NCBI GenBank assembly: GCA_044222395.1
Contig: JBGANK010000008.1
Location: forward strand, 1 to 64,000
From: JAEUMD01 sp044222395
Lineage (GTDB): Bacteria > Pseudomonadota > Alphaproteobacteria > Rhizobiales > Hyphomicrobiaceae
DNA length: 64,000 nt
Reading direction: 5' to 3'
Shown: piece by piece, positions 32,115-40,637 of the stretch
How positions within the stretch are numbered: position 1 is the stretch's first letter
Layout: each line of letters begins with the position of its first letter
Position numbers and translations under genes: made by a program
Notes under the pieces: model-generated
The model's database searches: none
The model's input: the letters and a program-made list of their open reading frames with translations, nothing else
Told to the model about the DNA's origin: nothing

Positions 32115-32615
32115 GTGAGCAGCTCGACCAAGCTCAGTGATGCGCAGGACAACATGCTGGGCCTCGAGTCCAAGCCCGACGAAGCTCGCCCCAAAGCCTT
32201 CAAGGAGGCCTATTCGGGCTGGCTGACTGGGTTGCTCGAGTGGTCGGATGTCGACGCGGTGTTTGCTGAAGTCCGCACGAGGCCGCACGGCTGGTGGATC
32301 TACGACACCCGGTCTGAACTGCCCGAGGCTCCAATCCCTGAGGGCCAGTTGCCACAACGTCTCGACGAAATCCTGGCGTTCGTGCGCCGTCATCACAAGG
32401 CAGACTATTGTGGTTTCGTCTATGTGGATGTGCGCCACGAGCCGCGACTGATCAAGGTCTATGACCCGCGTCTTGCAAGTTCGTGCAGCCTCGGCACGCC
32501 GATCCCGGCGTTCACGATCTCAGCCATGCGTCCGGAACGACTGCCGTTCGCACAGGAATCCGCGTCCCATCCACGCAAGGGCCTGCTTCAGCGCATCCTC
32601 AAGGGACGCGCATGA
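32115..32615 (+). CDS. Hypothetical protein in the MTA salvage operon
   Basis: 166 residues, soluble, no signal peptide. It has a helical N-terminal region (KAFKEAYSGWLTGLLEWSDVD), a middle GWWIYDTRSELPE, and FVYVDVRHEPRLIKVYDPRL near residue 110. The GTG at 32115 is nine bases after AGGAA; another GTG at 32109 and an ATG at 32154 are possible. The stop overlaps the mtnA start (ATGA), so it belongs to the operon. Function not recognised. Confidence 0.6.
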   Translation: MSSSTKLSDAQDNMLGLESKPDEARPKAFKEAYSGWLTGLLEWSDVDAVFAEVRTRPHGWWIYDTRSELPEAPIPEGQLPQRLDEILAFVRRHHKADYCGFVYVDVRHEPRLIKVYDPRLASSCSLGTPIPAFTISAMRPERLPFAQESASHPRKGLLQRILKGRA

Positions 32616-33712
32616 AGATCGACGGCAAGCCGATGCGCACGATCTGGCCGTCGCGCGACGGTCGCGCCGTCAACATCATCGACCAGTCGAAGCTGCCTCA
32701 CGCTCTTGAGATCGTCACGCTGCACACGGTCGAGGAGGCGGCGCGCGCGATCGTAACGATGCAGGTGCGTGGCGCCCCCCTGATCGGCGTGACGGCGGCT
32801 TACGGCATCGTGCTCGCCATGCACGCCGATTCATCCAATGAGGCGCTCGCTGATGCCGTCGAGCTGCTGGCCAGACAGCGGCCAACGGCCGTGAACCTGC
32901 GCTGGGCACTGGAGGAGATGCGTCGCGCGCTCACCCGCCGTCCGTTCAATGAGCGCGCCCGAGCCGCACTCGAACGCGCCGCGCGCATTGCCGACGATGA
33001 TGTCGAGAACTGTCGCCTGATCGGCCAGCATGGCGTCGCGATCATCGAGCGCATTGCTGCCGGCAAAGCGCGCGGGAGGCCGGTCAACATTCTCACCCAT
33101 TGCAACGCGGGCTGGCTTGCCTGCGTCGATTGGGGTACCGCGACGTCGCCCATCTACCACGCGCATGACGCCGGCATCCCCGTCCATGTCTGGGTCGACG
33201 AGACGCGACCGCGCAACCAGGGCGCAGCGCTCACCGCCTACGAGTTGGGCGGCCACGGCGTGCCGCATACGATCATCGTCGACAATGCCGGCGGCCATCT
33301 GATGCACAAGGGCGATGTCGATCTCGTCATCGTCGGCACCGATCGTGTCGCCGCAAATGGCGACGTCGCCAACAAGATCGGAACCTACCTGAAGGCGCTG
33401 GCGGCACACGACAACGGCATTCCGTTCTATGTCGCCCTTCCGCACTCAACCATCGACTGGTTTTTGGACGACGGCTTCAGGATACCGATCGAGGAACGCT
33501 CTGCCGACGAAGTGCTGAAGATGACCGTGCGCACGGCAGAAGGCGCGCTGGCCGAGGGCGAAATCGCGGCACCCGGCTCCCCGGCCTTCAATCCGGCATT
33601 CGACGTCACTCCTGCGCGCCTCGTAACGGGCCTCATCACAGAGCGCGGCATCGCCCCGGCGTCGCGCGATGGGCTGCTCAGGCTCTACCCGGAACAGCGC
33701 GAGCGGGCATGA
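32612..33712 (+). CDS. mtnA: S-methyl-5-thioribose-1-phosphate isomerase
   Basis: 366-residue aldose-ketose isomerase acting on methylthioribose-1-phosphate or 5-deoxyribose-1-phosphate. Motifs: MRTIWPSRDGRAVNIIDQSKLP at the start, VRGAPLIGVTAAYG, NLRWAL, the catalytic Cys in ILTHCNAGWLA (near 161) and the catalytic Asp in IVGTDRVAANGDVANKIGTY (near 241). It overlaps its neighbours by four bases on both sides (ATGA), so the upstream small gene, mtnA and the aldolase form one unit. Confidence 0.95.
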   Translation: MKIDGKPMRTIWPSRDGRAVNIIDQSKLPHALEIVTLHTVEEAARAIVTMQVRGAPLIGVTAAYGIVLAMHADSSNEALADAVELLARQRPTAVNLRWALEEMRRALTRRPFNERARAALERAARIADDDVENCRLIGQHGVAIIERIAAGKARGRPVNILTHCNAGWLACVDWGTATSPIYHAHDAGIPVHVWVDETRPRNQGAALTAYELGGHGVPHTIIVDNAGGHLMHKGDVDLVIVGTDRVAANGDVANKIGTYLKALAAHDNGIPFYVALPHSTIDWFLDDGFRIPIEERSADEVLKMTVRTAEGALAEGEIAAPGSPAFNPAFDVTPARLVTGLITERGIAPASRDGLLRLYPEQRERA

Positions 33713-34407
33713 GCAGGCGTGCCACAAGAACCCGCATCAAGGGCGAGACGGCGTTGCGCCGCGCCGTCATTGCGACCGCCCTCAAGATGAGCCGCGATGG
33801 ACTTTCGCCCGGCCGCTCCGGCAATGTCTCGTGCCGGGCCGGCGAGGGGATGCTGATAACGCCTTCAGGCCTTCACTATGAGGACCTCGCGCCCGCCGAC
33901 ATCGTCTACGTCGCGCCCGACGGCACGCATGAACGCGATGCGCCAAGGCCGTCGAGCGAATGGCGCTTCCATCTGGCGGCCTATGCGGCGCGGCCCGATA
34001 TGAGCGCCGTCGTTCATGCCCATTCGCTCAACGCCACCGCGCTGGCCTGCGCTGGACGTCCGATACCCGCGTTTCACTACATGGTGGCGCTCGCTGGCGG
34101 CAACGACATCCCGCTCGTACCTTATGCAACGTTCGGCACCGAGGATCTGGCCAGGCATGTGGCAACCGGATTGAAAGTGCGCCACGCCTGCCTGATGGCC
34201 AATCACGGACAGATCGCAATCGGCCACACGCTCGAGGCGGCACTCGAGCTTGCGGCCGAGGTCGAGGTGTTGGCGGCCCAGTACATCAAAGTCCTGGCGC
34301 TGGGTCCGCCCGTGCTGCTGCCCGATGACGAGATGGCGGCCATGGTGGAGAAGTTCCGCGATTACGGAGCCAATGCGATCGATACCTCAAAAGGGCGGCG
34401 CCACTGA
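33709..34407 (+). CDS. ald2: Class II aldolase of FucA/Ald2 type (5-(methylthio)ribulose-1-phosphate / 5-deoxyribulose-1-phosphate aldolase candidate)
   Basis: 232-residue zinc aldolase. The closest visible match is L-fuculose-1-phosphate aldolase: SGNVSCR and ITPSGLHYEDL, catalytic Glu in PSSEWRFHLAAY (near 83-94), zinc His in VVHAHSLNATAL and MANHGQIAIG, the segment FHYMVALAGGNDIPLVPYATFGTEDL, and AAEVEVLAAQY. Behind mtnA the default label is MtnB dehydratase, but this FucA-like sequence fits Ald2 of the DHAP shunt. Ald2 splits the MtnA product into dihydroxyacetone phosphate and a (methylthio)acetaldehyde. The start overlaps the mtnA stop. Confidence 0.8.
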   Translation: MSRRATRTRIKGETALRRAVIATALKMSRDGLSPGRSGNVSCRAGEGMLITPSGLHYEDLAPADIVYVAPDGTHERDAPRPSSEWRFHLAAYAARPDMSAVVHAHSLNATALACAGRPIPAFHYMVALAGGNDIPLVPYATFGTEDLARHVATGLKVRHACLMANHGQIAIGHTLEAALELAAEVEVLAAQYIKVLALGPPVLLPDDEMAAMVEKFRDYGANAIDTSKGRRH

Positions 34408-34452
34408 CCTGCGCGCAAGTTTGCATCAGCCGCTCGCATCGCATTCACGCAC

Positions 34453-35211
34453 TCAATGTCGCCGATCGACGAAGCTCGAGATCTGCCGGCCCTGGTAGCC
34501 GCTGCGCCAATGGCCGTCCTTGCGTGACCATGGCCCATCGCCCGGATCGATGCGCCGCAATAGCAGCCAACCGGCGAGGAATCCGCCGATGTGCGCCCAC
34601 CAGGCGACGTTCTGGCCAAGCGCAGGCAGGAACAATTGCGAGGTCCCTTGCAGCACCTGCATCAGGAACCACAAACCTGCGAACACCAGCGCGGGCAGAT
34701 AGAAGATGATCGGAAATATGACGATGAGTGCGAGCACCTTGATCCAGGCATATGGGAACCTTACTGCATAGGCCGCGATGACGCCCGCAATAGCACCTGA
34801 GGCCCCAAGGGCCGGGATCGGCGAGGTCGCATTGAAAACGGCGTGCATGATGCTCGCCGCAATCCCGGCCACGACATAAAGAATGGTGAACCGCGTTCGC
34901 CCGAGCCGATCCTCCAATGCCGGGCCGAAGATCCAAAGCGTCCACAGGTTGGTGGCGATGTGCAAGAGCCCGCCATGCAGGAACATGTTCGTGATGAACG
35001 GCGTCAGGTCGGTCGCGCTGAGCCCGACCTCCGCACCCCAGGACGGAACGAAATAGCGGCGCGGCACCAGCGCGTGCTGCATCAAGAACCGCTGTAACTC
35101 AACGTCGCCGAGGCTCAGTTGGTAGAAGTAGGCGATGACGTTGAGCGCGATGAGCGACGTAACCACCGCGGGAAAGCGTGTCCATGACAGGGTATCGCGC
35201 AGTGGAAACAT
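34453..35211 (-). CDS. Rhomboid family intramembrane serine protease
   Basis: 252 residues with six or so membrane helices. The catalytic serine is in PALGASGAIAG (near 135) and the histidine in WWAHIGGFLAGW (near 207). The family N-loop motif appears as NMFLHGGLLHIATNLWTLWIFG with the conserved HxxxN near 83-88. It cleaves membrane substrates in the inner membrane; natural substrates cannot be read from sequence. The C-terminal 35 residues are charged and cytoplasmic. It converges with the aldolase gene, 45 bases apart. Confidence 0.9.
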   Translation of the reverse strand: MFPLRDTLSWTRFPAVVTSLIALNVIAYFYQLSLGDVELQRFLMQHALVPRRYFVPSWGAEVGLSATDLTPFITNMFLHGGLLHIATNLWTLWIFGPALEDRLGRTRFTILYVVAGIAASIMHAVFNATSPIPALGASGAIAGVIAAYAVRFPYAWIKVLALIVIFPIIFYLPALVFAGLWFLMQVLQGTSQLFLPALGQNVAWWAHIGGFLAGWLLLRRIDPGDGPWSRKDGHWRSGYQGRQISSFVDRRH

Positions 35212-35601
35212 GACGCTCCTCGTGAGATTGCTTCAACGCGCGCGCGCCGCCCCTCGTCACCAACAAGCCGATGCGACCAATCCTGGCCTCCGCCTTCCCC
35301 CCGATTGCGCCCCGCTGGACGTGGTTGCAAGTTCTGGCAGGATAAGCGCCGGCCCCAAGGGCGCAACAAAGTGACCCTCGTCAATGCCTTGCCGTCGTGC
35401 CGCGGCTAGTCTCCGCATGGCAGAGGTCGGCGCTTGCTCCACAAGCCTGCAGGCGTGAGATGCATTGACTTTTGCTACATTGCAATGCCCTGATGTGCTT
35501 GGCGATAAGAAACAATACGGATGTTTGCACCCGGGTCCAACCGGGCGCGGCTCCTGACCAGGTGATCAGGGCGGAGGAAACAACCCGAAGGAGTGCCTGA
35601 G
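35212..35601. other. Intergenic region upstream of sqr
   Basis: About 390 bases between divergent rhomboid and sqr genes. No gene is supported. A perfect inverted repeat GCATTG / CAATGC (35462-35488) lies about 115 bases before sqr and contains the palindrome ATTGCAAT; it could be a regulatory site. Confidence 0.45.
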
Positions 35602-36882
35602 ATGGCGAATATCGTCGTGCTCGGCGGTGGTATTGGCGGCATGTCCGCTGCGTATGAGGCCCGCGATCTCTTGGGCCGCAATCATGCGATCACCCTTGTG
35701 TCCAACGTCCCCTATTTCCAGTTCACGCCGTCCAATCCCTGGGTCGGCGTCGGCTGGCGCGTCAAGCAGGACATCACCATCGAGCTCGCCCCGCTGATGG
35801 CCAAGCACGGCATCAAGTTCACCGCAGTCGGAGCCAAGCAGGTCAAGCCCGACGACAACGCCATCGATCTCAACGACGGCAGCACCATCAAGTACGATTA
35901 CCTGATCATCGCCACCGGACCCGAGCTTGCCTTCGACGAGATTCCCGGATTAGGCCCCGATCACTACACCCAGTCGGTTTGCACGGTTGATCACGCTGCC
36001 AAGGCGCACGACAAGTGGGAAGCCTTCTGCAAGGATCCCGGCCCGATCGTCGTCGGTGCGGTTCAAGGTGCGTCCTGTTACGGACCGGCCTACGAGTACG
36101 CGATGATCATGGAGACCGATCTGCGCAAGCGTAAGATCCGCGATCGCGTGCCGATGACGTTCGTTACTTCGGAACCCTATATCGGCCACCTTGGCCTGGG
36201 TGGCGTCGGTGACACCAAGGGCATGCTCGAAAGCGAGATGCGCGAGCGGCACATCCGTTGGATCATCAACGCCAAGGTCGATCGCGTCGAGGACGGCAAG
36301 ATGTTCGTCACCGAATTCAACGAGGATGGCGGCGAGAAGAAGAAGCACGAACTTCCATTCAAATACTCGATGATGCTGCCGGCGTTCCGCGGTGTGCCGG
36401 CCACCCGCAGCTTCGAGGGCCTCAACAACCCGCGCGGATTTATCATCGTCGACAAGTACCAGCGCAACCCGAAGTATCCCAACATCTTCGGTGTCGGCGT
36501 TTGCATCGCCATTCCGCCGCTCGAGCCGACGCCGGTGCCGGTCGGCGTGCCCAAGACCGGCTACATGATCGAAAGCATGGTGACGGCGGCCGTGGAGAAC
36601 ATCTACGACCTCGTTCATGGCAAGGAACCGCACAAGATCCCGACCTGGAGCGCGCTCTGTCTCGCCGATTTCGGCGATAAGGGTGCCGCTTTCGTCGCGC
36701 AGCCGCAGATACCGCCGCGCAACGTCAACTGGTCGACGGAAGGCGTCTGGGTGCATTACGCCAAGGTCGCCTTCGAGAAGTACTTCATGCGCAAGATGCG
36801 CAAGGGCACCACCGAGCCCTTCTACGAGAAGTACGTGCTGGGCATGATGAACATCCAGAAGATCAAGGCGCCAGCCGAGTAG
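35602..36882 (+). CDS. sqr: Sulfide:quinone oxidoreductase, type I
   Basis: 426-residue FAD enzyme of the membrane face that oxidises sulfide to polysulfide and reduces quinone. FAD motif VVLGGGIGGMSAAYEA is at the N-terminus, and TGPELAFDEIPG near 106. All three redox cysteines fall at the positions known from Rhodobacter capsulatus SQR: Cys127 (SVCTVDHA), Cys159 (GASCYGPAYEY) and Cys353 (ALCLADFGD). GVCIAIPPLEPTPVPVGVPKTG and a basic amphipathic C-terminus are also typical. ATG at 35602 follows GAAGGAG by eight bases. Monocistronic, with a hairpin downstream. Confidence 0.95.
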   Translation: MANIVVLGGGIGGMSAAYEARDLLGRNHAITLVSNVPYFQFTPSNPWVGVGWRVKQDITIELAPLMAKHGIKFTAVGAKQVKPDDNAIDLNDGSTIKYDYLIIATGPELAFDEIPGLGPDHYTQSVCTVDHAAKAHDKWEAFCKDPGPIVVGAVQGASCYGPAYEYAMIMETDLRKRKIRDRVPMTFVTSEPYIGHLGLGGVGDTKGMLESEMRERHIRWIINAKVDRVEDGKMFVTEFNEDGGEKKKHELPFKYSMMLPAFRGVPATRSFEGLNNPRGFIIVDKYQRNPKYPNIFGVGVCIAIPPLEPTPVPVGVPKTGYMIESMVTAAVENIYDLVHGKEPHKIPTWSALCLADFGDKGAAFVAQPQIPPRNVNWSTEGVWVHYAKVAFEKYFMRKMRKGTTEPFYEKYVLGMMNIQKIKAPAE

Positions 36883-36918
36883 TAGTGCGGATTTCTCTGC
36901 CAATTGCCCCAATTCAAG

Positions 36919-36948
36919 AGGCCCGCTGGACAATCATCCTGCGGGCCC
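36919..36948 (+). terminator. Hairpin after sqr
   Basis: GGCCCGC (36920-36926) pairs with GCGGGCC (36941-36947) across a 14-base loop, 37 bases after the sqr stop and just before the end of the convergent small gene. It may serve both genes. Confidence 0.55.
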
Positions 36949-36965
36949 TCGTCTATCAGCGGAGC

Positions 36966-37307
36966 CTATCTGCGAACGGTCGAGGGCGGCACCAGCCGGT
37001 CGGTGATCGAGCCGCTGTCAGGTGGCGGCCCATAGATATAGCCGCGCACGGGCGAGCCGGGTTCGGAGTTGCCCGGCGACGGGGCCTTCAGCATTGGCTG
37101 CAGAGGTCGCCGCGGCAGGTCCAGCGCTGGATCGCGCACCCGCTCGCGCTGCTCGGGCTTCGAAGCGAATGCAGGCGCAGCCGCCATGGCACTTGCCACG
37201 GCAGCCATCGCCAGAAGCCCGACACACGTCGTTATCCTGGCGGCAGTGAACCGCTTCGCGGCGTGCGATGCGCTCTGGTGTGACGTGGGCCTCATGACGA
37301 TCAACAT
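36966..37307 (-). CDS. Small secreted Pro-rich protein
   Basis: 113 residues. A signal peptide (ITTCVGLLAMAAVASAMAAAPAFA, cleavage after AFA) precedes a short mature part rich in Pro, Arg and Ser (RDPALDLPRRPLQPMLKAP, then GYIYGPPPDSGS). It probably lies in the periplasm or envelope. Starts at 37307 or 37295 are both possible; neither has a strong ribosome site. No family recognised. Confidence 0.5.
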   Translation of the reverse strand: MLIVMRPTSHQSASHAAKRFTAARITTCVGLLAMAAVASAMAAAPAFASKPEQRERVRDPALDLPRRPLQPMLKAPSPGNSEPGSPVRGYIYGPPPDSGSITDRLVPPSTVRR

Positions 37308-37392
37308 GGTCGGTCGGGACCACCCGCGCAAGAGCTGACGCGTATCTGCTGTATCACCAACCCAAGCTGCCGAGCGCTTGCCCCCGCCCAAG

Positions 37393-37641
37393 TCACGTTA
37401 TTCCGGCGTCCCGGAAATACGGCTCGACCTTGCCCTTGAGCTTGATGGTGAGCGGCTGGCCCTTGCGGTCGCGCGTCTTGCCGGCGGCAACCTTGATCCA
37501 GCCCTCGCTGACGCAATACTCCTCGACGTTGGTCTTTTCGACGCCGTTGAACCGGATGCCGACATCGCGCGCCAGCACGGCTTCATTGTAGTGCGGGCTC
37601 GCCGGATCGGTCGACAGGCGGTCGGGCAGCTCGTTTGTCAT
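37393..37641 (-). CDS. DUF3297 family protein
   Basis: 82 residues matching the small DUF3297 family: LPDRLSTDPASPHYNEAVLARDVGIRFNG followed in order by KTNVEEYCVSEGWIKVAAGK and KGKVEPYF. The family is widespread in proteobacteria with no established function. It lies 30 bases after ychF on the same strand and is probably cotranscribed. Confidence 0.88.
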   Translation of the reverse strand: MTNELPDRLSTDPASPHYNEAVLARDVGIRFNGVEKTNVEEYCVSEGWIKVAAGKTRDRKGQPLTIKLKGKVEPYFRDAGIT

Positions 37642-37671
37642 CGTTGTCGGGCTCCAGGGGTGACGGACCGG

Positions 37672-38769
37672 TCATTTGGCAAAACGGAAGTGCATGACGT
37701 CGCCATCGGCAACGACGTACTCCTTGCCTTCGAGCCGCATCTTGCCGGCTTCCTTTGCGCCGACCTCGCCGCTCAAAGCCACGTAATCACCATAGGCGAT
37801 CGTCTCGGCGCGAATGAAGCCCTTCTCGAAGTCGGTGTGGATGACGCCCGCCGCCTGCGGCGCTTTCGTTCCCCGCGTAATGGTCCAGGCCCGCGCCTCT
37901 TTCGGCCCGACCGTGAAGTAGGTGACGAGACCCAGAAGCTTGTAGCCGGCGCGAATGAGGCGGTTGAGGCCTGGTTCTTCGAGGCCGAGATCGGCGAGAA
38001 ACGCATCGCGCTCATCCGCCGCGAGGCCTGCAAGCTCGCTCTCGATCTTGGCCGAGATGACGACGGCCTCCGCCCCCTCCGTCTTGGCACGCTCGAACAC
38101 GCGCGCGGAATGTGCATTGCCATCGCGCGCCGAACCTTCATCGACATTACAGACGTAGAGAACAGGCTTGGCAGTCAGGAGCTGCAGCATGCGCCAGCCC
38201 AGTTCTTCCTCCGGTGCGATCTGAGCGACCCGTGCCGGCTTGCCCTCGCGCAACAGCACCAGCGCCTTCTCCAGCAGCGCCGCCTGCGCCTTGGCCTCCT
38301 TGTCGCCGCCCTTGGCGCGTTTCTCCAGGTTGGTAAGCCGCTTCTCGCACGAGTCGAGGTCCGCCAGCATCAGCTCGGTCTCCACCGTCTCTGCATCGGC
38401 CAGCGGATCGATGCGCCCTTCGACATGTGTGATGTCGTCATCCTCGAAACAGCGCAGCACGTAGGCCACCGCGTCGACCTCGCGGATGTGCGACAGGAAC
38501 TGGTTGCCCAGCCCCTCACCCTTCGACGCGCCGCGCACCAGACCGGCGATGTCGACGAACGTCAGTCGCGTCGGGATGATCTGCTTGGAGCCGGCGATTG
38601 CCGCCAGCTTGTCGAGGCGCTCGTCGGGCACGCCCACCTCGCCGACGTTCGGCTCGATCGTGCAGAATGGATAGTTTGCCGCCTCTGCCGCCGCTGTTTG
38701 CGTCAGCGCGTTGAAGAGGGTCGACTTGCCGACATTCGGCAGGCCGACAATGCCCATCTTGAAGCCCAT
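37672..38769 (-). CDS. ychF: Redox-regulated ATPase YchF (Obg family)
   Basis: 365-residue P-loop protein that binds ribosomes and hydrolyses ATP rather than GTP. G1 is GIVGLPNVGKSTLFNAL at the N-terminus, G3 is DIAGLVRGASKGEGLGNQFL, and the G4 position reads NVDEG instead of NKxD, as in YchF. A central coiled coil follows (DLDSCEKRLTNLEKRA), and a TGS-like C-terminal domain has AWTITRGTKAPQAAGVIHTDFEKGFIRAE. ATG at 38769 has a GCGGAG site upstream. It belongs to the run rplY-pth-unknown-ychF-DUF3297. Confidence 0.96.
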   Translation of the reverse strand: MGFKMGIVGLPNVGKSTLFNALTQTAAAEAANYPFCTIEPNVGEVGVPDERLDKLAAIAGSKQIIPTRLTFVDIAGLVRGASKGEGLGNQFLSHIREVDAVAYVLRCFEDDDITHVEGRIDPLADAETVETELMLADLDSCEKRLTNLEKRAKGGDKEAKAQAALLEKALVLLREGKPARVAQIAPEEELGWRMLQLLTAKPVLYVCNVDEGSARDGNAHSARVFERAKTEGAEAVVISAKIESELAGLAADERDAFLADLGLEEPGLNRLIRAGYKLLGLVTYFTVGPKEARAWTITRGTKAPQAAGVIHTDFEKGFIRAETIAYGDYVALSGEVGAKEAGKMRLEGKEYVVADGDVMHFRFAK

Positions 38770-38895
38770 GTTGCTCCGCTTTCGTTCCGCTTTTCTGTGG
38801 CAGGTCGCGCCGGCAGGGCGCTGCAATAGGTGGGAGGCGCGCCGCCGGTGCGACGGCCCGCGTCATTTCATGCGCTCTATAGGATCAATTGTGCC

Positions 38896-39696
38896 TCAAC
38901 GGAAGCGTGCCAGCGCGAACGCCGAATAGCGGTCGGGCGAGGGCAGGTTGGAGGTCGATGCCAGCGCGTCCGACAACGCTTCGCCGATGTCCACGCCCCA
39001 CGCGGCACGCTGCACGGCGATCACCAGGAACGGCCGTTGCCAGCTCGTCTCGTTGGTATCGCACGACGCGCACGGCTGCTTGTACTGGCCCAGGTTGAGC
39101 GTCCACAGCGGCGTCTTGGGCTCGATGATGGTGGCGAGCCATTGCGCGGTACGCTCGGCACGCTTGCCGGCGCGATGCGTCTCCTGGGTGGGATCGCCTT
39201 CCTCGCTCGCCGTGCCGACCGCGATCATCTGCTGCGCCGTCTTCAGCCGTGCCCGCACCAGCGCGTCGAGGATGATCTGCTCGACATCCTTGGACGACAT
39301 CGCCTGATCGTTGCGCATCAGGCGCTCGGTGGACCCGTGCTCCCAGGTGAAGGTCTTGTCGGCGACGATCAGGTCGAAGTCGGCGCTCCGTCCCGACTGG
39401 TCGGAGCCCTGGATGACATAGGCGAGCGTTGCCGGGCTCAAGCGTTCCGCGCTGATGACCGGCAAGAGGAATTTGCCGCGATAGCGCGCATCGACCAGAT
39501 CCCAGGTGATCCAGGTGCCGGTCCCCGCGATGACGCCGGCTGCAAACAAGCGGCCGGCCATTTCCCCGCCGCGGGAGAACAGCCAACGCAGCCAGCCGGA
39601 ACGCTCCCACCAGCGATAGGCGACGAGTGCGCCACTCCGCCGGTCGTAGGAATCATGCTCATGTCCGTGATAGGTCGCCACGTTGCAAACTCCCAT
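38896..39696 (-). CDS. Hypothetical inner-membrane protein with OmpA-like remnant
   Basis: 266 residues. One membrane segment lies near residues 48-65 (GRLFAAGVIAGTGTWITW), preceded by a cytoplasmic Trp/Arg-rich stretch. The periplasmic part has IAVGTASEEGD and a following Arg/Ala helix, reminiscent of the OmpA peptidoglycan-binding fold (GxxSxxG, then RAERTAQWL). Two Cys (CASC) lie near residue 211. It sits between pth and ychF, on their strand. No firm family assignment. Confidence 0.55.
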   Translation of the reverse strand: MGVCNVATYHGHEHDSYDRRSGALVAYRWWERSGWLRWLFSRGGEMAGRLFAAGVIAGTGTWITWDLVDARYRGKFLLPVISAERLSPATLAYVIQGSDQSGRSADFDLIVADKTFTWEHGSTERLMRNDQAMSSKDVEQIILDALVRARLKTAQQMIAVGTASEEGDPTQETHRAGKRAERTAQWLATIIEPKTPLWTLNLGQYKQPCASCDTNETSWQRPFLVIAVQRAAWGVDIGEALSDALASTSNLPSPDRYSAFALARFR

Positions 39697-39753
39697 CTCG
39701 ACTTGGGCGCCCCCAGTGCCAAGGGGCGGCGCGTTGCCTCGGCGCCCGTCTGC

Positions 39754-40569
39754 TCAATCCTGTCCTTTGCGGGCCGCGAGCCACTTCGACAGGTTCTCTG
39801 CCAGCGCATTTTTGCGCTTGGTCGCGCGTTCCCCGCTCGGATGGCGGTTGGTAGGCCCCCGTTTCAGGTCGTCCCCGTCTTGTTGGCCCTCTCCGCTCTC
39901 CTGCGGCCCGTCCTGCCCCCGGATCGCCGCAGCCCGCTTGGTCTGCCCCCCGTCCTGCGCCGAAGACACTAACGGGCTGGAGCCGCTCCCGCTAGGCCTC
40001 TCGCGCTGCAGTTCCTTGGCGATATCGCTCAGGAAGCGCGCCTGATCAGCGCGTACCAAGCGTGGCGCCGCAGCCGAGATCGCTGCAATCAGCGGCTGCA
40101 GCCAGCTCTGGTCGGCCTTGGCGAAGTTCGAAAGGACGTAGTGGGCCACCAAGTCCTTGTCGCCAGGGTGGCCGACGCCGATGCGCACGCGCTGGTAGTC
40201 GTTGCCCACGTGCTGCGAGATGGACCTGAGCCCATTGTGACCGGCATTGCCGCCGCCGGTCTTGACCTTGATCTTGCCCGGCGCCAGGTCGATTTCGTCG
40301 TAGAAGACGACCGTATCGGCGAGCCCGATCTTGAGGAACCGCGCAGCATCGCCGACCGACCGGCCGCTCTCGTTCATGTAGGTCTGTGGCTTGAGCAGTA
40401 ACACGCGCTCGCCCGCGATCTCGCCGTCGGCGGCCAGTCCCTGGAACTTCTTTTTCCAGGGTCCGAAGCCGTGTGATGCCGCGATGGCATCGACGGCCAT
40501 GAAGCCGACGTTATGGCGATTGCCGGCATATTCGGAGCCGGGATTGCCTAGACCAACGAACAGTTTCAT
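39754..40569 (-). CDS. pth: Peptidyl-tRNA hydrolase with long C-terminal extension
   Basis: 271 residues; it recycles peptidyl-tRNAs released from ribosomes. The enzyme core spans about 1-190: FVGLGNPGSEYAGNRHNVGF with the catalytic His20 region, KPQTYMNESG, DEIDLAPGKIKVKTGGGNAGHNGLRSI, VRIGVGHPG. Beyond that is an extension of about 75 residues rich in Ser, Gly, Gln and charged residues (SGSGSSPLVSSAQDGGQTK), ending in a basic helix NALAENLSKWLAARKG. Standard Pth is about 190-200 residues. It follows rplY by 68 bases. Confidence 0.95.
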   Translation of the reverse strand: MKLFVGLGNPGSEYAGNRHNVGFMAVDAIAASHGFGPWKKKFQGLAADGEIAGERVLLLKPQTYMNESGRSVGDAARFLKIGLADTVVFYDEIDLAPGKIKVKTGGGNAGHNGLRSISQHVGNDYQRVRIGVGHPGDKDLVAHYVLSNFAKADQSWLQPLIAAISAAAPRLVRADQARFLSDIAKELQRERPSGSGSSPLVSSAQDGGQTKRAAAIRGQDGPQESGEGQQDGDDLKRGPTNRHPSGERATKRKNALAENLSKWLAARKGQD

Positions 40570-40637
40570 GGGCCGGGCTCCCGATCAGGAGACCGGCGCC
40601 ATTCCGCGTCGAGCGGCGCCGGTCATCGTGGTCGCGG

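Noticed and set aside
33709..34407. Naming the class II aldolase mtnB
   Set aside because: Sequence is FucA/Ald2-like rather than MtnB-like.
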